The position numbers and the translations under genes are program-made. Under the pieces are notes generated by a model. The model saw only the letters and a list, made by a program, of their open reading frames with translations. It was not told the origin of the DNA and made no database searches. DNA of 38,561 bases from an uncultured Veillonella sp. (lineage in GTDB: Bacteria; Bacillota; Negativicutes; Veillonellales; Veillonellaceae): NCBI GenBank assembly GCA_937930265.1, contig CALGLI010000168.1, positions 1 to 38,561 on the forward strand, in the 5' to 3' direction. This document shows, one piece after another, positions 6,092-15,373 of the stretch (positions within the stretch are counted from its first letter, which is position 1; each line of letters starts with the position of its first letter).

Positions 6092-7426
6092 ATGGACAAG
6101 ATTAAAATTAACTCATTTGAGTTAGAGAACGTAAAACGCGTCAAAGCCGTTTCATATGAACCTACAGAAAATGGCCTAACTGTTATAGGTGGAAAGAATG
6201 GCCAAGGTAAAACGTCTATCTTAGATGCTATCGCATGGGCGCTTGGTGGTGCTAAATTTGAACCTTCCAGCGCTGCACGTGAAGGTAGTTATAATCCACC
6301 TAAACTTGAAGTCAAGCTATCCAATGGCTTGGTGGTAACTCGCACTGGTGCTAATAGCACTCTTAAAGTACTTGATCCAGAAGGTAAGAAATCTGGACAA
6401 AAGATTTTAGATACATTCATTGGTCAATTAGCCTTAGACCTCCCTAAGTTCATGGAAATGAGCGACAAAGAGAAGGCTCAAGAATTACTTCAATTATTGG
6501 GCGTAGAAGACGAGTTAAAGAAGCTCGAAGGTGAATACCAGGAGATATATGCTAAACGTCATTCTATAGGTCAAATTGCCACTCAGAAAGACAAATATGC
6601 TAAAGAGTTACCTGCATATGATGAAGCTCCACAAGAACCTATCAGTGCATCGGAACTCATTAAACAGCAACAAGATATTCTCCTTCGGAATGCTGAAAAT
6701 CAAAAGAAACGAAATAACGTATCTGCTATTAAGGCTCAAATGGTCACTGTAAATAACTTAGTAGATGAAGCCCAACGAAAACTAGAGGAGCTTCAAACTA
6801 AGCAAACACAGTTAGCAGAAGATTATGATATTGCAATGACTGCAGCTAAAGATTTAGAGGATGAATCTACCGCAGAACTTGAAGAGCAAATCAAGAATGT
6901 TGATGAAATTAACTCTAAAGTAAGAGCTAACCAAGAGCGTCAACGTGCATTGCAGGAAGCTGCAGACTTCAAACAAGAATACGATGAGTTAACGGACGAC
7001 ATTCAAGACATCCGTGATCGTAAGAATAAATTACTTGAGTCTGTGGATATGCCACTACCTGGTCTATCTATCCAGGAAGGGGCGCTTATCTACAACGGAA
7101 AACAATGGGACTGCATGAGCGGTGCTGAACAACTAAAAGTAGCAACAGCTATTGTAAGAGCACTTAACCCTAAATGTGGCTTCGTATTAATGGACAAAAT
7201 GGAACAAATGGACATCGATACTATGAAAGAATTCGGTGGCTGGTTGGAGCAAGAATGCTTACAAGTTATCGCTACTCGAGTAACGAATAACCTGGATGAG
7301 TGCTCCATCATCATTGAAGATGGCCACATTAAAGGCGAAGAGTTTAGTACCACAGGTAAAACTACAAAGACTAAGCCAAAAGCTAAGGCAAAGCCTAAAG
7401 AAGATGTAATCGAAGAACCTAAGTAG
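6092..7426 (+). CDS. SbcC/Rad50-like AAA ATPase with coiled coil
   Basis: 444 residues from the ATG at 6092 (AAGAAAGG upstream). An earlier in-frame start at 5978 would overlap the preceding gene and add unrelated residues. Walker A GGKNGQGKT is at 33-41. A long heptad-rich coiled coil spans about 135-320. An ABC-type signature MSGAEQLKVATA follows, then a Walker-B-like VLMDKMEQMD in which the usual Glu after Asp is Lys. The C terminus is a K/P/A-rich tail. It resembles phage RecF/SbcC-like ATPases found with annealing proteins, so a role in recombination or replication is likely. Confidence 0.82.
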   Translation: MDKIKINSFELENVKRVKAVSYEPTENGLTVIGGKNGQGKTSILDAIAWALGGAKFEPSSAAREGSYNPPKLEVKLSNGLVVTRTGANSTLKVLDPEGKKSGQKILDTFIGQLALDLPKFMEMSDKEKAQELLQLLGVEDELKKLEGEYQEIYAKRHSIGQIATQKDKYAKELPAYDEAPQEPISASELIKQQQDILLRNAENQKKRNNVSAIKAQMVTVNNLVDEAQRKLEELQTKQTQLAEDYDIAMTAAKDLEDESTAELEEQIKNVDEINSKVRANQERQRALQEAADFKQEYDELTDDIQDIRDRKNKLLESVDMPLPGLSIQEGALIYNGKQWDCMSGAEQLKVATAIVRALNPKCGFVLMDKMEQMDIDTMKEFGGWLEQECLQVIATRVTNNLDECSIIIEDGHIKGEEFSTTGKTTKTKPKAKAKPKEDVIEEPK

Positions 7427-7448
7427 AAAGCGATTGGGGTGAATTTTA

Positions 7449-7967
7449 ATGCCAGCTTTTCAGGATTTATCACATAAAAAATTTGGTAGATTAACTGTTA
7501 TAAAAAGGACTGGCACGAAATATGGCTCCTCATTATGGCTATGTTTATGTGACTGTGGTAATTCTATTGAAGTTGCAGCTAGAAATTTAAAGACCGGAAA
7601 TACCAAATCATGTGGATGTATTCAGAAAGAACAACTGGCAAAACGAAATAAACTCAATGCATCTCATAATTCAACTAATAGTCGCTTATATGGCGTATGG
7701 CGTGGTATGAAACAACGCTGTTATGACAAAAACAAAAAGGATTATAAGCGATATGGTGAAAGAGGAATTGTAATGTGTGATGCATGGAAAAATGAATTTG
7801 CTGAATTTCAAAGATGGGCACTAAATAATGGATACGATGAATTTGCAAAGCAAGGAAAGTGTACGATTGATCGCATTGACAATGATGGACCATATAGTCC
7901 TGAAAATTGTAGATGGGTAGATGCAAAAGTACAAGCTAATAACAGAAGAAAGGCGGTTATGAAATGA
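7449..7967 (+). CDS. HNH-like endonuclease with zinc-binding cysteines (probable free-standing homing-type gene)
   Basis: 172 residues. The N-terminal part resembles the AP2/zinc segment of phage homing endonucleases, with cysteines at 32, 34, 36, 55 and 57 (CLCDCGN, SCGC). The C-terminal IDRIDNDGPYSPENCRW (140-156) is a typical HNH/NUMOD-associated motif of these proteins. The gene is noticeably more A/T-rich than its neighbours and separates two recombination genes, suggesting it was acquired as a mobile gene. Its last bases overlap the next start (ATGA), so it is co-translated. Confidence 0.75.
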   Translation: MPAFQDLSHKKFGRLTVIKRTGTKYGSSLWLCLCDCGNSIEVAARNLKTGNTKSCGCIQKEQLAKRNKLNASHNSTNSRLYGVWRGMKQRCYDKNKKDYKRYGERGIVMCDAWKNEFAEFQRWALNNGYDEFAKQGKCTIDRIDNDGPYSPENCRWVDAKVQANNRRKAVMK

Positions 7968-9061
7968 ACATCATCACTGGAAAAAGAAAAAGAGCACAAA
8001 AATGTATTGTGTATGGTACTGAAGGTATTGGAAAAACAACATTTGCGAGTCAATTCCCATCACCTGTATTTATTGATACAGAGGGCAGTACCGACCACTT
8101 AGATGTGGCTCGTACTGAAAAGCCTACATCATGGACAATGCTTATCTCCTTCGTAAAGGAATTTGCCATGATGCCAGGGGGCTATCAAACATTAGTCATT
8201 GATACGGTCGATTGGGCGGAACAGTTATGTGTAGAACATATCTGTGCTCAACATCAAAAGAAAGGTATTGAAGAGTTCCCTTACGGTACAGGCTATGTAT
8301 TTGTACGTGAAGAAATGGGTCGCTTCCTTAACCTCCTTGATGAAGTAATTGATGCTGGTATGAATGTAGTACTTACTGCACATACACAAATCCGCAAGTT
8401 TGAACAACCAGACGAGTTAGGCGCATATGATCGTTTTGAATTAAAGCTAGGCAAGAAAACAGGTAGCCAAACTTCTCCGCTTATTAAAGAATGGGCTGAT
8501 ATGGTGCTCTTCGCAAACTATAAGAATGAAATCATTACATCAACTACCAATAAGAAAAAGGCAGTCAATGGTAAGCGATTGATGTATGCCACACACTCTC
8601 CGGCGTGGGACGCTAAGAACCGTCACGGGTTACCAGATGTAATGCCATTTGAATATAGTCAAATCGCACATGTTATCCATGATGATGTGCTACCAACTGC
8701 TGCAGCTAATGAGTTAGCCAATGCTAGCACTGAGGACTACGCACCAGAAGTAGTTGAAGCAGCTAAAGAACAAACTGGCGAAGTAGTAGCTAAGGAAGAA
8801 CCAAAGGCTGAACCTAAACCAAAGGCTAAAGCTAAGGCAGAACCTGTAGCAGATGAAACACCATTAGTCGAAACAACTATTCCTAAACCATTAAAAGACT
8901 TAATGGCCAAAGATGGCGTCACATTAGACCAAGTACAGTCTGTAGTTGTAGCTCGTGGTAAATATCCACAAGGTACTCCATTTGAAAACTATGATCCAGC
9001 ATTCGTAACAGGTTGGATTATCCCTATGTGGGACAAAATTGTTGAATTCATTAATAAATAA
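7964..9061 (+). CDS. RecA-fold phage ATPase, Sak4-like recombination protein (AAA_24)
   Basis: 365 residues. Walker A GTEGIGKT is at 18-25 and Walker B TLVIDTVDW at about 77-85. VVLTAHTQIRKFE follows, as in the phage nucleotide-binding AAA_24/Sak4 family of single-strand annealing proteins. After ~250 the protein becomes an A/K/P/E-rich linker (EPKPKAKAKAEP) with a short C-terminal domain that may contact a partner. It overlaps the HNH gene by 4 bases and precedes an SSB-like gene, the usual Sak4 neighbourhood. Expected role: DNA recombination during phage replication. Confidence 0.82.
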   Translation: MNIITGKRKRAQKCIVYGTEGIGKTTFASQFPSPVFIDTEGSTDHLDVARTEKPTSWTMLISFVKEFAMMPGGYQTLVIDTVDWAEQLCVEHICAQHQKKGIEEFPYGTGYVFVREEMGRFLNLLDEVIDAGMNVVLTAHTQIRKFEQPDELGAYDRFELKLGKKTGSQTSPLIKEWADMVLFANYKNEIITSTTNKKKAVNGKRLMYATHSPAWDAKNRHGLPDVMPFEYSQIAHVIHDDVLPTAAANELANASTEDYAPEVVEAAKEQTGEVVAKEEPKAEPKPKAKAKAEPVADETPLVETTIPKPLKDLMAKDGVTLDQVQSVVVARGKYPQGTPFENYDPAFVTGWIIPMWDKIVEFINK

Positions 9062-9079
9062 AAAACGAGGTAACAAATT

Positions 9080-9544
9080 ATGAGCAGCGCATTTGAACAA
9101 TTAGGCACAGAAGCATTAGGTTTTAACTCTGAAGTAGTAGCAGAGGTAAAGGAATTTACATTACTTCCTGCAGGTGTATATCCATTCGTTATTACTAATG
9201 TGGAAAAAGGCTATACAGATGTAGCCACTGCTAAAATTCCGGCGAATACACCTAAAGCAGTTATTACATTAGAGGCCGATGGTGGCGAACAAGGTAAAAA
9301 TAAAGTCACTGAAAGATTGTACTGGATTCCCTCCATGATGTGGAAGGTATCTAATATATTCATCGCTACTGGTTTAGCTAAACCAGGTGAAAAGTTTATG
9401 GCAAACCCTGACCTATTAATTGGCAAAACAGGTCAATTTGAACTAAGTCATAGACGCTATGAAAAGAATGACGGTACAGAAGGTACTGCCAATGAAATTA
9501 AGAAGTTTATTCAACCTAAAGACGATAACTTCGGAGGCTTCTAA
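9080..9544 (+). CDS. DUF669-family protein, probable phage single-stranded DNA-binding protein
   Basis: 154 residues. The pattern LLPAGVYPFVITNVEKGYT... PKAVITLEADGGEQGKNKVTERLYW is typical of DUF669 proteins that accompany phage recombinases. The C terminus (QPKDDNFGGF) is acidic with a terminal aromatic, like the protein-interaction tip of bacterial SSB. The stop codon shares one base with the next start (TAATG). Likely coats ssDNA for the neighbouring Sak4-like ATPase. Confidence 0.75.
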   Translation: MSSAFEQLGTEALGFNSEVVAEVKEFTLLPAGVYPFVITNVEKGYTDVATAKIPANTPKAVITLEADGGEQGKNKVTERLYWIPSMMWKVSNIFIATGLAKPGEKFMANPDLLIGKTGQFELSHRRYEKNDGTEGTANEIKKFIQPKDDNFGGF

Positions 9545-11121
9545 TGGAATTAAGACCCTATCAGACAGAGGCAGTCAACGCCGTATGGTCAGAGTGGGAG
9601 AAAGGTAATAGACGTACCCTGTTGGTGTTGCCAACGGGGTGCGGTTAACGCAAGACTATATGTTTTGCCAAAATTGCTGAGGAAGCAGTCCGAAGAGGTA
9701 AGCGTGTATTAATCCTGGCACACCGTGAAGAACTACTTCAACAGGCGTCAGATAAAATCATGCAAGCCTCCGGACTGACTACAGCAATGGAGAAAGCTGA
9801 GCAGTCATGCATAGGAAAATGGGACCGCATCATAGTCGGTTCTGTACAAACCCTATGCCGTGACAGCCGGCTAGCTCTTTTTAATAAATCTTACTTTGAC
9901 ACGATCATTATAGATGAAGCACATCATGCTTTATCTACTAGATATCAAGCTATATTAAATTACTTTGACGCAGCCGATATACTCGGCGTTACTGCTACAC
10001 CAGATAGGTCAGATATGCAGAACCTAGGTAAGGTATTCGATAGCTTAGCTTATGAATACACCCTACGTGATGCGATTAGTAGTGGCTACCTGGTGAAGAT
10101 ACGAGTACAAACATTACCATTACATATTGACTTTACTAATGTAAAGATAACGGCTGGCGACTTCCAAGCCGGTGATATTGGTAGAGTATTAGATCCATAC
10201 TTAGAACAAATTGCAGATACGTTACTTGACTACAAAGATAGAAAAATAGTGGTGTTCTTACCACTCATTGAAACGAGCCAAAAGTTCTGCAAGATGCTCA
10301 TTGAACGTGGATTTAATGCTGCCGAAGTAAATGGTAATAGTAAAGACCGTAAAGAAATTACAGAGGACTTCGCCAATGGCAAATACAACGTACTCTGTAA
10401 TTCAATGCTACTGACAGAAGGGTGGGACTGCCCTAGTGTTGACTGCGTAATCGTACTTAGACCGACTAAATCAAGAGCCTTATATACGCAAATGATTGGC
10501 CGTGGCACTAGGTTATGCGAAGGAAAAGACCACTTATTAGTGCTCGACTTCCTATGGCACTATGAGAAGCACTCACTATGTAGACCTGCTCACTTAATAG
10601 CTAAGTCTAATGATGTGGCTATTAAGATGACGGAAATACTTGAAACTTCAAGTATGGACTTAGAGGCAGCAGAAGCAGAAGCCGAACGTGACGTACTAGC
10701 TGAACGTGAAGCTGCATTGGCTAAAGAGCTTGCAGCAATGCGTAAGAAAAAAGCTAAATTAGTAGACCCATTACAGTTTGAATTCTCTATTCAAGCTGAG
10801 GATCTAACCCATTATGTACCAGCTTTTGGATGGCAGGCTTCAAGCATTACTGACAAACAAAAGAAAACTATCGAAGACTTTGGGCTTAATCCTGACACCA
10901 TTGAGGATGCAGGGAAGGCTTCTATGCTCATCGATAGATTACACAAGCGTAAGGCGGAGGGGTTATCGACTCCAAAGCAAATTCGATTTTTAGAGAATAA
11001 AGGCTTTAAAAATGTGGGGACTTGGACAAATACCCAAGCCTCTAACATGATAAGCCGAATTAGTGCTAGTGGTTGGAGAATACCGAAAGGAGTTAAACCT
11101 GCAACGTACCAACCATCATAA
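9544..11121 (+). pseudogene. SF2 DEAH helicase interrupted by an in-frame stop inside Walker A
   Basis: From the ATG at 9544 (coupled to the preceding stop) the protein starts MELRPYQTEAVNAVW, the Q-motif region of phage SF2 helicases. It reaches LVLPTGCG and then meets TAA (9646-9648), CGC, and continues in the same frame KTICFAKIAEEAVRRG. Removing six bases (for example 9646-9651) restores a perfect PTGCGKT motif I. All later motifs are intact: IIIDEAHHAL, GVTATPDR, STEGWD-type LLTEGWDCP, QMIGRGTRL. An ORF from ATG 9760 (453 residues) remains but lacks motif I, so it cannot hydrolyse ATP normally. Either a recent inactivating insertion or a sequencing error; restart at 9760 may still make a truncated protein. 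Confidence 0.88.
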
Positions 11122-11131
11122 AGGAGTTCAA

Positions 11132-13228
11132 ATGGAACAGGAAAAGTTGGATTTAAGAGAAGTATTGGAGTTTATCGACCCAGTCGATTGCTCCTACGAA
11201 GAATGGCTAAACGTAGGCCTTGCACTTCACCATGAAGGGTATCCAATGTTTGTATGGGAAGAATGGTCATCTAATGACGGTGAGCGGTTCCATCCTGGTG
11301 AATGTGAAGCTAAATGGAATTCATTTGGTGCTTACACTGGCAAACAAATTACAGGGGCCACTATCACGCAGATGGCTAAAGAGAATGGATGGACACCTAA
11401 CCGTAGTACTCAAATGGATGCAACAGCAATCCCTTTTGGAACTATGGTTATGGCTAATCCTGATCCATACAAAATTATTGATAAGACATGGGTAGAAGCC
11501 TCTGACATTGACATTCCAAAGCACTATCCTCAAGAACAACGTGTGGAGGACTTAACAAAATATCTCCAAGCATTGTTTGAGCCAGATGATTATGTTGGCT
11601 ACGTAAACACTGTGTACGTCCATCAAGATAAGGACGGTACAGAAATTAAATCTCCAACTAAAGGCAGTTATGGTCGTACGCAAAATCAAATTTTAGACGC
11701 TCTGAGAGCGAATAAAAAGGTTGATGATGCAATAGGTACACTCGATGAAGAAGCGGGCGCATGGATACGATTTAATGCATTAGACGGTAAAGGCGTGAAG
11801 AATGATAATGTATCATCCTTCAAATTCGCACTTATCGAGTCTGACAACATGGAGCTCGGAAAGCAGAAGGCTATCCTAGAGCAATTAGAGTTACCAATCG
11901 CAGCTATGGTATATAGCGGTGGTAAAAGTATCCATGCTATCGTGCATATCGATGCCAATGATTATTCCGAGTACCGTAACCGAGTAGACTTCCTATATCA
12001 AATCGTACAGAAGAATGGGTTCAAGGTTGACAAACAAAACAAAAACCCTAGCCGGTTATCACGTATGCCTGGTGTTATGCGTGCAGGTAAACCGCAATTC
12101 TTAATCGCTACGAACATTGGTAAAGAGTCATTCAAAGAATGGGAAGAATGGATAGCCACTGTCAATGATGACCTACCTGAACCAGAAGATTTAGAAGCAC
12201 TTTGGGATAATATGCCAGAGCTTGCACCTAGCTTAATTGATGGTATCCTTCGTGAAGGTCATAAGATGCTAATTGCTGGTCCATCTAAAGCTGGTAAGTC
12301 TTTCGCACTTATCCAATTATGTATCTCCCTAGCTGAAGGCAAGCCGTGGTTCGGTTTTGACTGCGCACAGGGTAAAGTACTCTACATAAATTTGGAACTT
12401 GATCGTGCGTCATGTTTACATCGATTTAAAGATGTGTACAATGCACTACACCAGGCTCCAAATAACTTAGAGAACATATCCATTTGGAACTTACGTGGCA
12501 AGTCATTACCTATGGACCAATTAGCTCCTAAGCTAATCCGTAGGGCTGAAAAGAAAGGGTATAAGGCTATCATAATTGACCCTATCTACAAGGTAATTAC
12601 TGGTGATGAAAACAGTGCTGACCAAATGGGTAACTTCTGTAACCAATTTGACAAGGTATGTACTGAACTTAAATGTGCAGTCATCTATTGTCACCATCAT
12701 TCTAAGGGCAATCAAACTGGTAAGCGGTCTATGGACCGTGCATCCGGTTCCGGTGTATTCGCTCGTGACCCAGATGCATTGATTGACTTACTTGAAATTG
12801 AAGCTGAGAACCTAGACGAAAACAAACTAGAAGGTGCTCCAGTTGATACTAGCCAATGTACTGCATGGAGAATGGAAGGTACGCTACGTGAGTTCCCTCG
12901 ATTCAAACCTGTTGATCTATGGTTTGAATATCCAATTCATAAAGTCGATGATAGTGGTTTCTTATCTATGGCTATGTTCAAAGATGCTCAAGAAAAAGGT
13001 CTTAATAAAATGAACAAGGCTAAGCAATCAGCTAAAGAGAAAAAGAAACAGCAATTAGTTGATGCGTTTAATATTGCTGCGGCTGAAAGTAACTTTGGTA
13101 ATAGAGCAGATATAAAACGGGTAGCCGAGATTATGAATGTCAGTGAAAGAACCGTAAGAAACTATCTAAAAGAAATGCCAATTTATAAAGTTGAATTAGG
13201 TGAACTTATAGATAGGTTGGATGGTTAA
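11132..13228 (+). CDS. Replicative primase-helicase fusion (PriCT-2, AEP-like primase, RecA-fold helicase)
   Basis: 698 residues from the ATG at 11132, preceded by AAGGAG; the in-frame upstream start at 11063 overlaps the helicase remnant and has no support. Residues 1-80 match PriCT-2 (DCSYEEWLNVGLALHHEG... WNSF). Residues ~150-330 carry archaeo-eukaryotic-primase-like motifs (FALIESDNM, SGGKSIHAIVHID, NPSRLSRMPG). Residues ~370-600 are a RepA/AAA_25-type hexameric helicase (GPSKAGKS Walker A near 380, IIIDPIYKV Walker B, CHHHSKG). The C terminus has a small HTH (NVSERTVRNYLKE). It should open and prime the phage origin; a large inverted repeat follows directly. Confidence 0.86.
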   Translation: MEQEKLDLREVLEFIDPVDCSYEEWLNVGLALHHEGYPMFVWEEWSSNDGERFHPGECEAKWNSFGAYTGKQITGATITQMAKENGWTPNRSTQMDATAIPFGTMVMANPDPYKIIDKTWVEASDIDIPKHYPQEQRVEDLTKYLQALFEPDDYVGYVNTVYVHQDKDGTEIKSPTKGSYGRTQNQILDALRANKKVDDAIGTLDEEAGAWIRFNALDGKGVKNDNVSSFKFALIESDNMELGKQKAILEQLELPIAAMVYSGGKSIHAIVHIDANDYSEYRNRVDFLYQIVQKNGFKVDKQNKNPSRLSRMPGVMRAGKPQFLIATNIGKESFKEWEEWIATVNDDLPEPEDLEALWDNMPELAPSLIDGILREGHKMLIAGPSKAGKSFALIQLCISLAEGKPWFGFDCAQGKVLYINLELDRASCLHRFKDVYNALHQAPNNLENISIWNLRGKSLPMDQLAPKLIRRAEKKGYKAIIIDPIYKVITGDENSADQMGNFCNQFDKVCTELKCAVIYCHHHSKGNQTGKRSMDRASGSGVFARDPDALIDLLEIEAENLDENKLEGAPVDTSQCTAWRMEGTLREFPRFKPVDLWFEYPIHKVDDSGFLSMAMFKDAQEKGLNKMNKAKQSAKEKKKQQLVDAFNIAAAESNFGNRADIKRVAEIMNVSERTVRNYLKEMPIYKVELGELIDRLDG

Positions 13229-13409
13229 CAATAGGGAGGAAACACCTTATATATATATATAGGTTTTTCTTTCCTAATTTCCCGATGTAAGAGAAAAATT
13301 TCAAAGGGGTAAAAAGGGGACTAAAGTCTCCCCTTTCTACCCTCCTCCTTTAAAATTTCTCTTACCTTACATAACGATTTTTTCTTCCTTCCTTCGGAGG
13401 TGGTTATTT
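13229..13409. other. Intergenic region with a large inverted repeat, candidate replication origin
   Basis: After the primase-helicase stop come a (TA)6-like tract (13249-13260) and pyrimidine-rich DNA. Then an inverted repeat has outer arms 13287-13301 and 13353-13365 (GTAAGAGAAA / TTTCTCTTAC) and inner arms AAAGGGGA / TCCCCTTT around 13313-13336. ATGTAAG (13284-13290) and CTTACAT (13366-13372) also pair. No T-tract ends it, so it is not a simple terminator. Position beside the replication initiator makes an origin plausible; a structured mRNA is the alternative. Confidence 0.5.
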
Positions 13410-13625
13410 TTGAAAACTCCATGTAAGAATTGTGAGCTGCGTACAGTTGGCTGTCATGGTACATGTGTTAGCTACATAATGTACAAAGCTAGAATGGATA
13501 GACAACTTAAAGAACGTAACTTGCAATGTGATGTAGGCGCTTATATTGGTAACAACATTAAGCGTATTAGACATAGATTAAGGAAGTGTAATAAATATGG
13601 TTTGGGATCCAATTATATCGAGTGA
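13410..13625 (+). CDS. Small zinc-finger-like phage protein
   Basis: 71 residues starting at a TTG (GGAGGTGG 8 bases upstream decides the start). The opening TPCKNCELRTVGCHGTCVSY has four cysteines and a histidine in the CxxC...CHxxC pattern seen in many small Firmicute phage proteins, presumably a zinc site. The rest is basic and helical (IKRIRHRLRKCNKYG). It overlaps the next gene by 29 bases. Confidence 0.7.
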   Translation: MKTPCKNCELRTVGCHGTCVSYIMYKARMDRQLKERNLQCDVGAYIGNNIKRIRHRLRKCNKYGLGSNYIE

Positions 13626-13986
13626 CTGGCACCATGAATTATGGGTACGGTTACGAGTAACTATGAAAGATGGAAGCAAGTGTGCAGGGTGGTGCTTTAT
13701 ACCAGGCGATAATGACTGGTTGCATGAAAGTCAATATCTTGATGAAGTGAAACCATTTAAAAGCTTTAAGCCAGTCGTAAATATGCATATATCCAAAAGG
13801 AATTGGTTACCACTTTATGATAGATACTTTGAAAACTTGCCTATTGTTGACGTGAATGCTCATCAAATTAAGACATTTACAATTACTGACCGTATATTCG
13901 GTGTTCCAGTTGAAGTATGGGAAGCTCACGACAGAGCTAGGTATGAACGTTACCAGGCTATGAGAGGTGATAAGAATGGTGATTGA
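13597..13986 (+). CDS. Hypothetical early phage protein
   Basis: 129 residues, aromatic-rich (ISSDWHHELWVRLRVTMKDGSKCAGWCFIPGDNDW), with no motif I recognise. It overlaps the preceding small zinc protein and the following RusA gene, so it belongs to a tightly packed operon. The start has AGGAAG about 8 bases upstream. Confidence 0.65.
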   Translation: MVWDPIISSDWHHELWVRLRVTMKDGSKCAGWCFIPGDNDWLHESQYLDEVKPFKSFKPVVNMHISKRNWLPLYDRYFENLPIVDVNAHQIKTFTITDRIFGVPVEVWEAHDRARYERYQAMRGDKNGD

Positions 13987-14383
13987 ATTCTTTATCCCTC
14001 TTCGTAAAGTTCCCACAGGTACCCACCAACAGAAACGGGTGACTGTTAAGAATGGTACTCCGAGGTTCTATGAGTCGGCAGATGTGAAAGCTATTAGGAA
14101 GTTATTCACAGAGGAACTTGCACCACATGTTCCTATGGATCCAATACAAGGACCTATTAGATTGGTTACCAAGTGGTGCTTTGGTAAGGCTAACTGTAAA
14201 AAGGCTCAATGGAAAACCACTAAGCCAGATACGGATAACCTTATTAAATTGTTTAAAGATTGTATGACTTCACTTAACTATTGGAATGATGATGCCCAGG
14301 TGTGTAGTGAGGTTACTGAAAAGTATTGGAACCCAGTCACAGGGATATTGGTTCATATTGAAACGTTAGAAGAACTACAGTGA
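13976..14383 (+). CDS. rusA: RusA-family Holliday junction resolvase
   Basis: 135 residues from the ATG at 13976 (AGAGGTG upstream); a GTG three codons earlier is less likely. The family signature is clear: KPDTDNLIKLFKDCM (D85, D87, N88, K91, D95) followed by WNDDAQV (D105, D106), the acidic metal-binding residues of RusA. It cuts four-way junctions formed during phage recombination. It overlaps the preceding gene by 11 bases. Confidence 0.9.
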   Translation: MVIEFFIPLRKVPTGTHQQKRVTVKNGTPRFYESADVKAIRKLFTEELAPHVPMDPIQGPIRLVTKWCFGKANCKKAQWKTTKPDTDNLIKLFKDCMTSLNYWNDDAQVCSEVTEKYWNPVTGILVHIETLEELQ

Positions 14384-14395
14384 AAGGTTGAAGCT

Positions 14396-14728
14396 ATGAA
14401 TAAAAAGCTTGTATATGTTGCTCACCCGTATGGTGGGAAGGAAAGCAACCGTAAAAAGATTGATGCAATCATGAGTGAGTTAGTACTGAATGATTTAACG
14501 CATGACTACGTATCACCTATCCATAATTATGGGTATGTATATCTGACTGGTGATGACTACCAAAAAGGATTAGATATCTGTTTAGGACTGCTTAGCCATT
14601 GTGACGTGCTAGTGCTTTGTGAAGGTTGGAACATGAGTCGTGGATGTAAAGGTGAATATGAATTTGCTAATAAGAATAATATGAAAATCCATACATTAGA
14701 AATGTGGAAACTTATGAACAGGATTTAG
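14396..14728 (+). CDS. DUF4406-family protein (nucleoside 2-deoxyribosyltransferase-like fold)
   Basis: 110 residues. VYVAHPYGGKESN at the start, SPIHNYGY in the middle and CDVLVLCEGWNMSRGCKGEYEFA near the end are the DUF4406 hallmarks, a family related to nucleoside deoxyribosyltransferases. GAAAGG precedes the ATG. Enzymatic activity is not established; a role in nucleotide metabolism is inferred. Confidence 0.78.
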   Translation: MNKKLVYVAHPYGGKESNRKKIDAIMSELVLNDLTHDYVSPIHNYGYVYLTGDDYQKGLDICLGLLSHCDVLVLCEGWNMSRGCKGEYEFANKNNMKIHTLEMWKLMNRI

Positions 14729-14743
14729 AAAGGAGACTGTAAA

Positions 14744-15373
14744 ATGCCACTTGCAAGAAAATGTGTTCGGTGTGGACGTACATTCTTAGCTAAAAAAGAT
14801 GAGCAGTATTGTAAACAATGTGCTACTGATGAGTTAATGGCTATCCTTAATAAGGATAAAGCGCCTACACCTGCTAAAGATGAACCACCTAAAGAGGAAG
14901 TGAAGGAGAAAGTTATGGCTAAGTGTAAGAACTGCGGGAAGATGTTCGAGCAGACAGGTAAAGGCAGACCTGCGGTGAATTGTCCTACATGTAGAGACTT
15001 ATTGAATAAACCCAAGAAGAAGGTATTACCTAAAGATAAACAATCTGAAAAGGTCGTTGAAAGTGATCCAGTTATTTCCAAAACGGAAACTACTGAGTCT
15101 TATATTAGGGTTGATGCTGTTAAAGACTTATATGCTGATGTTGTTACCACTGATAAAAAGCCTGACAGTATCTCTAATGCGATTGACCATCCTTCACATT
15201 ATAATCGTGGAAAGATTGAAGTTATTGATTTTATCGAGGACCAAGGTCTATCGTTCCATCTAGGGAATGTTATTAAATATATTGCACGTGCTGGTTCTAA
15301 AGGCGATAAGCTTGAGGACCTTAAGAAGGCACGATGGTATTTGGATAGGTACATTAATGAGGTGATGAAATGA
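14744..15373 (+). CDS. DUF3310 protein with N-terminal zinc ribbons
   Basis: 209 residues. Two CxxC zinc units are at the N terminus (CVRCG...CKQC at 7-26 and CKNCG...CPTC at about 61-82), separated by a P/K/E-rich linker. A DUF3310 domain is at the C terminus (DHPSHYNRGKIEVIDFIED... GNVIKYIARAGSKGDKLEDLKKARWYLDRYI, ~147-205). DUF3310 is common in phage replication modules but of unknown function. The extra zinc ribbons are an expansion compared with short single-domain members. It overlaps the next ORF by 4 bases. Confidence 0.8.
   Translation: MPLARKCVRCGRTFLAKKDEQYCKQCATDELMAILNKDKAPTPAKDEPPKEEVKEKVMAKCKNCGKMFEQTGKGRPAVNCPTCRDLLNKPKKKVLPKDKQSEKVVESDPVISKTETTESYIRVDAVKDLYADVVTTDKKPDSISNAIDHPSHYNRGKIEVIDFIEDQGLSFHLGNVIKYIARAGSKGDKLEDLKKARWYLDRYINEVMK

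Noticed and set aside
13249..13262. (TA)n tract read as a promoter
   Set aside because: No matching -35 at proper distance; more likely part of the origin-like region.
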